From Pleurodeles waltl (taxonomy: Eukaryota > Chordata > Amphibia > Caudata > Salamandridae): 64,000 bases of DNA. Each line of letters opens with the position of its first letter. Positions within the stretch are counted from its first letter, which is position 1. Shown here piece by piece: positions 22,864 to 33,016 of this stretch. The DNA lies in contig NC_090437.1 of NCBI RefSeq assembly GCF_031143425.1, positions 1,175,618,863-1,175,682,862 on the forward strand, read 5' to 3'. The translations under genes and the position numbers were made by a program. The notes under the pieces were generated by a model. The model was not told the DNA's origin. It saw only the letters and a list, made by a program, of their open reading frames with translations, and ran no database searches.

Positions 22864-24711
22864 ATGTCTGGCACAGGCCAAAATGTTGATCTGTCCAAAC
22901 TTGCATATGATCACCTTAGCTGGAAAGGAGCAAGGAGACTCTGCATAGAGAGAGGTTTGAGTGTAGGGAAGAATCCTTCCTTGGAATTGTTACTTAACAT
23001 GCTTAGAGAACAAGATAAGGCTAAAAGTGCCCCATCTGTTGAAAAAGTAGCTAATGGTTCCCAATCTGATTCAGGGACTCCCCCAGGAAAAGATTCAGGA
23101 AAGAAACTTTCTAGCCTGCCCATTACTAGACAGTTTAGCATAGTTGGTACTGAGGTGGAGTCACATCATACAGATGGTGTGCTCTCACATTACACTGTCA
23201 GCCAAGCTGTTAGGGTGCCCTCTGTAAGGGACAGGTCTCCTTCTGTCCATTCTCATCATACTTCTGTATCTAGAAATGTCCCTCCCACCAATCCTGATGA
23301 CAGAATGTTAGAAAGGGAACTCAATAAGTTGAGGGTGGAACAAACCAGACTGAAGCTTAAAAAGCAACAGCTGGATTTGGATAGACAGTCTTTACAACTA
23401 GAGAAGGAAAGACAGAAGTTGGGTTTTGAAACCCATGGTGGGAGCAGCAGTATTCCCCATAGTCATCCTGCAAAAGAGCATGATTCCAGGAATCTGCATA
23501 AGATAGTTCCCCCTTATAAGGAGGGGGATGACATTAACAAGTGGTTTGCTGCACTTGAGAGGGCCTGTGTTGTACAGGATGTCCCTCAAAGGCAGTGGGC
23601 TGCTATCCTATGGCTATCATTTAGTGGAAAAGGTAGGGATAGGCTCCTTACTGTGAAAGAAAATGAAGCTAATGATTACAAAGTTCTTAAGAATGCACTC
23701 CTGGATGGTTATGGCTTAACCACTGAACAATACAGGATAAAGTTCAGAGAGACCAAAAAGGAGTCTTCACAAGACTGGGTTGATTTCATTGGCCATTCAG
23801 TGAAGGCCTTGGAGGGGTGGTTACATGGCAGTAAAGTTACTGATTATGACAGCCTGTATAACTTGATCCTGAGAGAGCATATTCTTAATAATTGTGTGTC
23901 TGATTTGTTGCACCAGTACTTGGTGGACTCTGATCTGACCTCTCCCCAAGAATTGGGAAAGAAGGCAGACAAATGGGTCAGAACAAGGGTGAACAGAAAA
24001 GTTCATACAGGGGGTGACAAAGATGGCAAGAAGAAGGATGGTAAGTCTTCTGACAAGGGTGGGGACAAATCTAAAAATGAGTCTTCATCAGGCCCACAAA
24101 AACACTCTGGTGGGGGTGGTGGGCCCAAATCCTCTTCTAATCAAAACAAGGAAAAGAAACCATGGTGCTATTTATGTAAAATAAAAGGCCATTGGACAAC
24201 AGATCCCAGTTGTCCAAAGAAAAGCACCAAGCCTCCTACCACTACAACCCCTACTGCTACACCTAGTGTCCCTACTAATAGCAGTGGTGGTGGGAGAAAA
24301 CCTACTAATAGCCAATCCAAGGGAGTAGCTGGGCTCACTATTGGTAACTTAGTTGGGGTTGGTCTTGTTAGGGAGACCACAGAGGCTATATTAGTCTCTG
24401 AGGGGGCTATTGATTTAGCCACCTTAGTTGCTTGTCCCCTTAATATGGATAAGTACAAGCAGCTACCCCTAATAAATGGTGTTGAGGTTCAGGCCTACAG
24501 GGACACTGGAGCCAGTGTGACTATGGTCATAGAGATTGTGGTCCACCCTGAACAACACCTACTTGGTCACCAGTACCAAGTAACCGATGCTCACAACAAC
24601 ACACTTAGCCACCCCATGGCTGTTGTAAATCTCAACTGGGGGGGGGGTTACTGGTCCAAAGAAAGTTGTGGTAGCCACAGATTTACCTGTAGACTGTCTA
24701 CTAGGAAATGA
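22864..24711 (+). CDS. Gypsy B gag-protease, right copy (615 aa)
   Basis: The same domains and the same ten-G run as the left copy at 15,844-17,691. The only change seen is Gln for Glu in the coiled-coil part (RQSLQLEKE versus RQSLELEKE, from C at 23,395). The frame ends out of register after the G run; the second protease box lies in the next frame. Whether the G run is a mutation or a slippery site cannot be decided here, but the shift is present in both copies and so predates the duplication. Confidence 0.85.
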   Translation: MSGTGQNVDLSKLAYDHLSWKGARRLCIERGLSVGKNPSLELLLNMLREQDKAKSAPSVEKVANGSQSDSGTPPGKDSGKKLSSLPITRQFSIVGTEVESHHTDGVLSHYTVSQAVRVPSVRDRSPSVHSHHTSVSRNVPPTNPDDRMLERELNKLRVEQTRLKLKKQQLDLDRQSLQLEKERQKLGFETHGGSSSIPHSHPAKEHDSRNLHKIVPPYKEGDDINKWFAALERACVVQDVPQRQWAAILWLSFSGKGRDRLLTVKENEANDYKVLKNALLDGYGLTTEQYRIKFRETKKESSQDWVDFIGHSVKALEGWLHGSKVTDYDSLYNLILREHILNNCVSDLLHQYLVDSDLTSPQELGKKADKWVRTRVNRKVHTGGDKDGKKKDGKSSDKGGDKSKNESSSGPQKHSGGGGGPKSSSNQNKEKKPWCYLCKIKGHWTTDPSCPKKSTKPPTTTTPTATPSVPTNSSGGGRKPTNSQSKGVAGLTIGNLVGVGLVRETTEAILVSEGAIDLATLVACPLNMDKYKQLPLINGVEVQAYRDTGASVTMVIEIVVHPEQHLLGHQYQVTDAHNNTLSHPMAVVNLNWGGGYWSKESCGSHRFTCRLSTRK

Positions 24712-25182
24712 TTTGGAGACATCAGCTTGGTCAGATGTGGAGTTAGAGGCCCATGCAGCAATGCTGGGCATATTTTTGCTTTAACCAGGGCTCAGGCCAA
24801 AAAGCAAAAAGGACAGGGAAGCTTGGATCCTGGAACAATGGACCAAGTGCTCCCTAAAGCTAGGGCTAGTAGAAGTAAAACACTTCCTACTATCCCTCCC
24901 TCTACAGTGGATTCTACTTCTGAGGAAGAAGAATTTCCACCCTGTGCAGAACCTACACCAGAGGAGCTGGAAGCAGACACTGCTGAGCTTTTGGATGAAG
25001 GGGGGCCCGCCAGGGAGGAGCTGAGTGTGGCACAGCAAACCTGTCCCACACTAGAGGGTCTAAGACAGCAAGCTGTCAAACAGGCTAATGGGGATGTCAG
25101 TGACTCTCACAGAGTTTCTGGGAAGACAACCTCTTGTACACTGAAGCAAGGGATCCTAAACCTGGAACTGCCAGGAGGTTAG
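24712..25182 (+). pseudogene. Gypsy B protease end and PR-IN spacer, right copy
   Basis: Duplicate of 17,692-18,162, with the CPTLEGLRQQAV box and the same one-base loss before integrase. The acidic, Glu-rich spacer is of unknown function and is conserved in position in Gypsy A. Confidence 0.65.
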
Positions 25183-26277
25183 TGATTCCTCAGGAGTACA
25201 GAAAGTTCCTCCTAACTCTAGCCCACGACATTCCCCTAGCTGGACATCTGGGGCAAATGAAAACTTGGGACAGGCTTGTTCCCCTGTTTCATTGGCCTAG
25301 GATGTCTGAGGACACAAAGGAATTTTGTAAGTCCTGTGAAACCTGTCAAGCCAGCGGCAAGACAGGTGGCACTCCAAAGGCACCCCTTATTCTACTGCCT
25401 ATGGTTGGAGTTCCCTTTGAAAGGGTAGGGGTTGACATAGTTGGCCCCCTTGACCCCCCTACTGCTTCAGGCAATAGGTTTATCTTGGTGGTAGTGGACC
25501 ATGCCACAAGATATCCTGAAGCAATTCCTTTAAGGACCACTACAGCACCTGCAGTGGCAAAGGCCCTCCTGGGAATATTTTCCAGGGTGGGCTTCCCAAA
25601 GGAAGTAGTATCAGACAGGGGAAGCAATTTCATGTCTGCTTACTTAAAGGCCATGTGAAAGGAGTGTGGTGTGACTTACAAGTTCACTACACCCTATCAT
25701 CCACAAACAAATGGACTGGTGGAGAGATTTAACAAAACTCTCAAAGGCATGATTATGGGTCTCCCTGAAAAACTCCGCAGGAGATGGGATATCCTGTTAC
25801 CATACCTCCTTTTTGCCTACAGGGAGGTACCCCAGAAAGGAGTGGGCTTCAGCCCCTTTGAACTCCTCTTTGGTCACCCTGTTAGGGGTCCACTAACACT
25901 TGTCAAGGAGGGTTGGGAACAACCTTTAAAAGCTCCAAAGCAAGATATTGTGGATTATGTACTTGGCCTCAGATCAAGGATGGCTGAGTATATGAAAAAG
26001 GCCAGTAAAAACCTTCAGGCCAGCCAAGAGCTCCAAAAGCAATGGCCTGACCAGAAGGCTGTTTTGGTTCAGTACAAACCAGGGCAGAAAGAGTGGGTCT
26101 TGGAGCCTGTGGCCCCAAGAGCACTCCAAGATAAATGGAGTGGACCCCACACAATTGTTGAGAAAAAGGGTGAAGTCACCTATTTAGTTGACTTAGGCAC
26201 TGCCAGGAGTCCCCTTAGGGTGCTCCATGTCAACCGCCTGAAACCCTACTATGACAGGGCTGATCTTACCCTGCTCA
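25134..26277 (+). pseudogene. Gypsy B integrase, right copy
   Basis: Zinc region, DDE core and C-terminal GPH/HVNRLKPYYDR block as in the left copy. The TGA is at 25,656-25,658, where Gypsy A has Trp. Downstream the frame is open into the linker and RT, so integrase and RT were part of one pol frame, with integrase first. The three acidic residues (VDIVGP, SDRGSN, VERFNK) are retained. Confidence 0.88.
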
Positions 26278-27000
26278 TGGCAACTGATGAGGGACAGGAA
26301 GAGGACAGTGATCCTCTACCTGATCTCTTCTCTTCCACAGAACAAAATGCTCTGGTGGAAGGTGTAGTTTTGGCTGATTGTCTTACTGCTGAGCAGAAAG
26401 ACCATTGCATAAATCTCCTGGGTCAGTTTTCTGAACTCTTCTCTACTGTGCCAGGTACCACTTCTTGGTGTGAGCACACTATAGATACTGGAGACAGTTT
26501 ACCTGTCAAAAGTAAGATATATAGGCAGCCTGACCATGTCAGGGACTGCATAAAGCAAGAGGTGCAGAAAATGCTAGAACTGGGAGTGGTTGAGCACTCT
26601 GAAAGTCCATGGGCTTCTCCTGTGGTACTTGTACCAAAACCCCATTCCAAAGACGGAAAGAAGGAAATGCGGTTTTGTGTAGACTACAGAGGTCTCAACC
26701 AGGTAACCAAAACTGATGCTCACCGTATACCCAGGGCCGATGAGCTCATAGATACACTGGCATCTGCCAAGTATCTAAGCACTTTTGATTTGACTGCAGG
26801 GTATTGGCAGATCAAATTATCAGAAGATGCTAAACCTAAAACTGCATTTTCAACCATTGGAGGCCATTACCAGTTCAAAATGCACCTGCCACTTTTCAGA
26901 GGTTGGTGAACACAGTCCTGCAAGGGCTGGAAGCTTTCAGTGCAGCATAGTTGGACGATATAGCTGTCTTTAGCTCCAGCTGGGATGATCACCTGGTCCA
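26278..27000 (+). pseudogene. Gypsy B reverse transcriptase (broken)
   Basis: An acidic linker leads to RT with GDSLPVKSKI, FCVDYRGLNQ and YLSTFDLTAGYWQIKL. Close to 26,877 a deletion removes the stretch that in Gypsy A reads VMPLGLK, and the frame ends at 26,909. The catalytic YLDD box is spoiled because its Tyr codon is TAG (26,948-26,950). The enzyme makes DNA from the element RNA in the particle; this copy cannot. As the only RT of the duplicated Gypsy B, its loss makes the locus dependent on other copies. Confidence 0.88.
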
Positions 27001-27787
27001 CCTATGGAAAGTTTTGGAGGCCCTGCAAAAGGCAGGCCTCACTATCAAGGCTTCAAAGTGCCAGATAGGGCAGGGGAAGGTGGTTTATCTGGGACACCTT
27101 GTTGGTGGGGAACAGATTGCACCACTTCAGGGGAAAATCCAAACTATTATAGATTGGGTTCCCCCTACTACTCAGACTCAGGTGAGAGCCTTCCTAGGCC
27201 TCACTGGGTATTACAGGAGGTTCATTAAGAACTATGGCTCCATTGCAGCCCCTCTTAATGACCTCACATCCAAGAAAATGCCTAAAAAGGTATTATGGAC
27301 AGCAAACTGTCAGAAAGCTTTTGAGGAGCTGAAGCAGGCCATGTGCTCTGCACCTGTCCTGAAAAGCCCTTGTTACTCTAAACAATTCTATGTCCAAACT
27401 GATGCATCTGAATTAGGAGTAGGGGCAGTCCTATCACAACTTAATTCTGAGGGCCAGGATCAACCTGTTGCTTTTATTAGTAGGAGGTTGACCCCTAGAG
27501 AAAAGCGTTGGTCTGCCATAGAGAGGGAGGCCTTTGCTGTGGTCTGGGCTCTGAAGAAGTTGAGGCCATACCTGTTTGGCACTCACTTCATTGTTCAGAC
27601 AGACCACAAACCTCTACTTTGGCTAAAACAAATGAAAGGTGAAAATCCTAAATTATTGAGGTGGTCCATATCCCTACAGGGAATGGACTATACAGTGGAA
27701 CATAGACCTGGGAGTAGCCACTCCAATGCAGATGGACTCTCCAGATATTTCCACTTAGACAATGAAGACTCATCAGGTCATGGTTAG
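27001..27787 (+). pseudogene. Gypsy B RT thumb and RNase H
   Basis: An open frame from 26,951 to 27,787 holds the rest of RT (VYLGHLVG, FLGLTGYYRRFIKNYG) and RNase H with QTDASELGVGAVLSQ, AIEREAFAVVWALK and VQTDHKPLLWL. The acidic residues expected for RNase H appear intact. It ends with HSNADGLSRYFHLD, a typical end for Gypsy RNase H. This is the best-preserved enzymatic part of the window, but it lies downstream of the broken RT. Confidence 0.88.
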
Positions 27788-27805
27788 CCTTATTGTCCTT
27801 CGTTT

Positions 27806-27818
27806 GGGGGGGGGGGGG
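27806..27818 (+). other. Polypurine tract of Gypsy B (13 G)
   Basis: An uninterrupted run of 13 G lies 3 bp before LTR3. It occupies the polypurine-tract position; pure G is unusual, most tracts being mixed A and G. Confidence 0.7.
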
Positions 27819-27821
27819 TTG

Positions 27822-30817
27822 TGTAGGAAAGTACCATCTTGCCTGGCATGTTACCCCCATTTTTCACTGTATATATGTTGTTTTAGTTGTATGTGTCACT
27901 GGGACCCTGTCATCCAGGGCCCCAGTGCTCATAAGTGTGCCTGAATGTGTTACCTGTGTTATGACTAACTCTCTCACTGAGGCTCTGCTAATCAGAACCT
28001 CAGTGGTTATGCTCTCTCATTTCTTTCCAAATTGTCACTAACAGGCTAGTGACCAATTTTACCAATTTACATTGGCTTACTGGAACACCCTTATAATTCC
28101 CTAGTATATGGTACTGAGGTACCCAGGGTATTGGGGTTCCAGGAGATCCCTATGGGCTGCAGCATTCCTTTTGCCACCCATAGGGAGCTCTGACAATTCT
28201 TACACAGGCCTGCCACTGCAGCCTGAGTGAAATAACGTCCACGTTATTTCACAGCCATTTTACACTGCACTTAAGTAACTTATAAGTCACCTATATGTCT
28301 AACCTTTACCTGGTAAAGGTTAGGTGCAAAGTTACTTAGTGTGAGGGCACCCTGGCACTAGCCAAGGTGCCCCCACATTGTTCAGGGCCAATTCCCTGGA
28401 CTTTGTGAGTGCGGGGACACCATTACACGCGTGCACTACATATAGGTCACTACCTATATGTAGCTTCACAATGGTAACTCCGAATATGGCCATGTAACAT
28501 GTCTATGATCATGGAATTGCCCCCTCTATGCCATCCTGGCATAGTTGGCACAATCCCATGATCCCAGTGGTCTGTAGCACAGACCCTGGTACTGCCAAAC
28601 TGCCTTTCCTGGGGTTTCACTGCAGCTGCTGCTGCTGCCAACCCCTCAGACAGGCTTCTGCCCTCCTGGGGTCCAGCCAGGCCTGGCCCAGGATGGCAGA
28701 ACAAAGGACTTCCTCTGAGAGAGGGTGTTACACCCTCTCCCTTTGGAAAATGGTGTGAAGGCAGGGGAGGAGTAGCCTCCCCCAGAATCTGGAAATGCTT
28801 TCATGGGCACATTTGGTGCCCATTTCTGCATAAGCCAGTCTACACCGGTTCAGGGACCCCTTAGCCCTGCTCTGGCGCGAAACTGGACAAAGGAAAGGGG
28901 AGTGACCACTCCCCTGACTTGTACCTCCCCTGGGAGGTGCCCAGAGCTCCTCCAGTGTGCTCCAGACCTCTGCCATCTTGGAAACAGAGGTGCTGCTGGC
29001 ACACTGGACTGCTCTGAGTGGCCAGTGCCACCAGGTGACGTCAGAGACTCCTTCTGATAGGCTCCTTCAGGTGTTGCTAGCCTATCCTCTCTCCTAGGTA
29101 GCCAAACCCTCTTTTCTGGCTATTTAGGGTCTCTGTCTCTGGGGAAACTTTAGATAACGAATGCAAGAGCTCATCCGAGTTCCTCTGCATCTCTCTCTTC
29201 ACCTTCTGCCAAGGAATCGGCTGCTGACCGCGCTGAAAGCCTGCAAAACTGCAACATAGTAGCAAAGACGACTACTGCAACTCTGTAACGCTGATCCTGC
29301 TGCCTTCTCAACTGTTTTCCTGGTGGTGCATGCTGTGGGGGTAGTCTGCCTCCTCTCTGCACTAGAAGCTCCGAAGAAATCTCCCGTGGGTCGACGGAAT
29401 CGTCCCCCTGCAACCACAGGCACCAAAGAACTGCATCACTGGTCCCCTGGGTCTCCTCTCAGCATGACGAGCGAGGTCCCTTGAATCCAGCAACTCTGTC
29501 CAAGTGACTCCCACAGTCCAGTGACTCTTCAGTCCAAGTTTGGTGGAGGTAAGTCCTTGCCTCCCCACGCCAGACTGCATTGCTGGGAAGCGCGACTTTT
29601 GCAGCTACTCCGGCCTCCATGCACTTCCGGCGGAAATCCTTTGTGCACAGTCCAGCCTGGGTCCACGGCACTCTAACCTGCATTGCACGACCTCCTAAGT
29701 TGTTCTCCGGCGACGTGGGACTCCTTTGTGCGACTTCGGGTGAGCACCATTTCATGCATCCTCGTAGTGCCTGTTTCTGGCACTTCTCCGGGTGCTACCT
29801 GCTGCTGAGAGGGCTCCTTGTCTTGCTCGATGTCCCCTCTGTCTCCTGACACAATTTGCGACATCCTGGTCCCTCCTGGGCCACAGCAGTGTCCAAAAAC
29901 CCTTACAGCACGATTTGCAACTAGCAAGGATTGTTGGCGGTCTTTCGGCGGGAAAACACTTCTGCACGACTCTCCACAGCGTGTGGGATCCGTCCTCCAA
30001 AGGGGAAGTCTCTAGCCCTTGTCGTTCCTGCAGAAACCTAAGCTTCTACAGTCCAGTAGCAGCTTCTTTGCACCCGCAGCTGGCATTTCCTGGGCATCTG
30101 CCCATCTCCGACTTGCTTGTGACTTTTGGACTTGGTCCCCTTGTTCCACAGGTACCCTCGACTGGAAATCCATCGTTGTTGCATTGCTGGTTTGTGTCTT
30201 TCCTGCAGAATTCCCCTATCACGACTTCTATGTCCTTTGGGGAACTTTAGTGCACTTTGCACTCACTTTTCAGGGTCTTGGGGTGGGCTATTTTTCTAAC
30301 CCTTACTATTTTCTAATAGTCGCAGCGACCCTCTACAAGGTCACATAGGTTTGGGGTCCATTCGTGGTTCGCATTCCACTTTTGGAGTATATGGTTTGTG
30401 TTGCCCCTATCCCTATGTGTCCCCATTGCATCCTATTGTAACTATACATTGTTTGCACTGTTTTCTAAGACTATACTGCATATTTTTGGTATTGTGTATA
30501 TATATCTTGTGTATATTTCCTATCCTCTCACTGAGGGTACACTCTGAGATACTTTGGCATATTGTCATAAAAATAAAGTACCTTTATTTTTAGTATAACT
30601 GTGTATTGTGTTTTCTTATGATATTGTGCATATGACACTAAGTGGTACTGTAGGAGCTTCACTCGTCTCCTAGTTCAGCCTAAGCTGCTCTGCTAAGCTA
30701 CCATTATCTATCAGCCTATGCTGCTAGACACCCTATACACTAATAAGGGATAACTGGGCCTGGTGCAAGGTGCAAGTACCCCTAGGTACTCACTACAAGC
30801 CAGTCCAGCCTCCTACA
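27822..30817 (+). repeat. Gypsy B 3' LTR (LTR3)
   Basis: 2,996 bp from TGTAGG to CCTACA, followed by the CCACC target duplication at 30,818-30,822. It differs from LTR1 by scattered substitutions only (about 43 counted) and no length change. It is the true 3' LTR of the original insertion. Confidence 0.93.
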
Positions 30818-30822
30818 CCACC

Positions 30823-31628
30823 TAAAGCTTAACTCCAACAAAACCGAGATCATCATTTTTGGCCCCAACAAAACCATATGGGACGACTCCTTGTGGCCCA
30901 CCGCCCTAGGACCCACACCCACCCCCGCAAACCATGCACGCAACCTCGGCATCATCCTGGACCCCTCCCTCTCCATGACACAGCAAATCAATGTTCTTAC
31001 CTCCTCCTGCTTCCTCACACTCCGCACTCTAAAAAAAATCCTTCAAATGGATTCCCCCAGAGACCAGGAAGACAGTCACCCATGCACTCATCAGCAGCAA
31101 ACTAGACTACGGTAACGCCTTCTACACCGGCACCACACTCAAACTCACACGCAAACTCCAGAGAATCCAGAACACAGCCGCGCGCCTCGTCCTTGGCCTC
31201 CCCCGCCACGAAAGAATATCACCACACCTCAAAACCCTTCACTGGCTCCCCATAAACAAGAGAATCACATTCAAGATCCTCATCCACGCACACAAATCCC
31301 TCCACACCACCGGCCCGACATACCTCAACGAAAGAGTGAGCTTTCACATTCCCACCCGCAACCTCCGATCAGCCAACCTCGCCCTAACCACAGTCCCCCG
31401 CATCCAACGAACCACCACAGGAGGCAGGTCCTTCTCCTACCTCGCCCCCAAAACCTGGAACTCCCTCCCCACCCACCTCCGCAAAACTAAAGACCTCCTG
31501 CTCTTCAGAAAAACCTCAAAACATGGCTGTTCGAACAGTGACCCTCCTCCCCCCCCCCCACCAAGGGCCTTGAGTCCCTCACGGGTGAGTAGCGCGCTAT
31601 ATACATTTTTTGATTGATTGATTGATTG
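30823..31628 (+). pseudogene. L2/CR1-type LINE, RT end and 3' tail (second part)
   Basis: The LINE resumes after Gypsy B (LKLNSNKTEIIIFGP), with NLGIILDPSLSM and, after a frame change near 31,060, the conserved RLQNTAARL-like and HWLPI-like region and SFSYLAPKTWNSLP. It ends with a hairpin-like TAGCGCGCTATATA and GATT repeats at about 31,610-31,628, a 3' end typical of this LINE group. It is the same family as the 462-bp fragment at 43,089-43,550. Confidence 0.85.
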
Positions 31629-32195
31629 GGGACCCCTCACTCAGCACATGCACACTGCCTCACAGCTTGTGTGTGCTGGTGGGGAGAAAATCACCAAATC
31701 GACATGGCACTCCCCTCAGAGTGCCATGCCAACCTCACACTGCCTGTGGCATAGGTAAGTCACCCCTCTAGCAGGCCTTACAGCCCTTAGGCAGGGTGCA
31801 CTATACCACAGGTGAGGGCATATGTGCATGAGCACTATGCCCCTACAGTGTCTAAGCAAAAGCTTAGACATTGTAAGTGCAGGGTAGCCATAAGAGTATA
31901 TGGTCTGGGAGTTTGCCAAACACGAACTCCACAGTTCCATAATGTCTACACTGAAATCTGGGAAGTTTGGTATCAAACTTCTCAGCACAATAAATGCACA
32001 CTGATGCCAGTGTACAATTTATTGTAACATGCACCCAGAGGGCATCTTGATGTCCCCTGAATACCAATCCGACTTCTAGTGTGGGAATGACCAGTTTATG
32101 CCAGCCTGCCACAACCAGATGAGTTGCTGGCCACATGGGGAGAGTGCCTTTGCCACTCTGTGGCCAGGAACAAAGCCTGCACTGGGTAGAGGTGC
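31629..32195 (+). repeat. Gypsy A 3' LTR, second segment
   Basis: Continues the LTR from 10,674. It matches 38,595-39,165 of the related LTR through GTGGAGGTGC. At about 32,195 the match stops abruptly at a tandem array. Confidence 0.85.
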
Positions 32196-32331
32196 ACAAA
32201 AAAAGGGATGCACACTGCCTCACACTCCAGCATAAAATAGCCCCAATCCATCATGGTAAATGCAGTCATTTGATTTAAAGATAGAGACATTTTTCAAAAA
32301 GTCTTTCACCTTAAGTAGGTGCAGCAAGTGC

Positions 32332-32383
32332 CGTATCTCTGGACACGTGTTTCTGGCTTTCGGCCGTCATCAGCAGAGAGATA
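32332..32383 (-). ncRNA. Hammerhead ribozyme motif, unit 1
   Basis: On the minus strand: stem I strand CTCTCTG, CTGATGA (32,367-32,373), stem II with GGC and GCC around a CGAAA loop, GAAAC (32,349-32,353), a very short stem III (AC, loop ACGT, GT), predicted cleavage after C at 32,342 (GTC), and stem I return CAGAGA. All core residues of a type I hammerhead are present. The outer pair of stem II is a C/A mismatch in this unit. Confidence 0.8.
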
Positions 32384-32647
32384 TTATATCTGAAGGGGTT
32401 GCTTGAAATGCCGCCGAACGTCTTCACAGGTTTTTGTACCACTCAATAGGCAAACAGGTGCATCACCAGAGCTAGTCAGCTCGTAGGGTCACGGGAGCCA
32501 TCAATTAGACACACAAAAAAAGGGAGCACACTGCCTTACACTCCAGCATAAAATAGCCCCAATCCATCATGGTAAATGCAGTCATTTGATTTACAGAAAG
32601 AGACATTTTTCAAAAAGTCTTTCACCTTAAGTAGGTGCAGCAAGTGC

Positions 32648-32699
32648 TGTATCTCTGGACACGTGTTTCTGGCTTTCGGCCATCATCAGCAGAGAGAAA
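32648..32699 (-). ncRNA. Hammerhead ribozyme motif, unit 2
   Basis: Same core: CTGATGA at 32,683-32,689, GAAAC at 32,665-32,669, predicted cleavage after 32,658. Stem II is a perfect 4-bp stem here (TGGC with GCCA, loop CGAAA). Stem I pairs CTCTG with CAGAG plus one more pair. This is the best of the three. Confidence 0.85.
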
Positions 32700-32964
32700 T
32701 TATATCTGAAGGGGTTGCTTGAAATGCCGCAGAACGTCTTCACAGGTTTTTGTACCAATCAGTAGGCAAACAGGTGCATCACTAGAGCTCGTCAGCTCGT
32801 AGGCTCACGGGAGCCATCAATTAGACACACAAAAAAACGGGAGCACACTGCCTCACACTCCAGCATAAAATAGCCCCAATGCATCATGGTAAATGCAGTC
32901 ATTTTATTTAAAGATAGAGACATTTTTCAAAAAGTTTTTCACCTTAAGTAGGTGCAGCAAGTGC

Positions 32965-33016
32965 CGTATCCCTGGACACGTGTTTCTGGCTTTCGGCCGT
33001 CATCAGCAGAGAGAAA
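32965..33016 (-). ncRNA. Hammerhead ribozyme motif, unit 3
   Basis: CTGATGA at 33,000-33,006, GAAAC at 32,982-32,986, predicted cleavage after 32,975. Stem I has CAGGGA in place of CAGAGA, giving one wobble pair; stem II has the outer C/A mismatch. A fourth copy stops within GAAAC at 33,302. Confidence 0.78.

Larger units (their letters stand above)
19272..26274 (+). repeat. Tandem duplication, right copy (7,003 bp)
   Basis: Repeats 12,252-19,254. It starts inside the LINE RT (ACAACATAGG), with a LINE fragment at 19,272-19,597, and includes LTR2, gag and integrase. It then continues into the only RT-RNase H of Gypsy B. Confidence 0.95.

Noticed and set aside
26948..26950. Programmed readthrough of the TAG in the RT catalytic box
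   Set aside because: A nearby deletion already breaks the frame and Gypsy A has a normal Tyr there, so decay is simpler.
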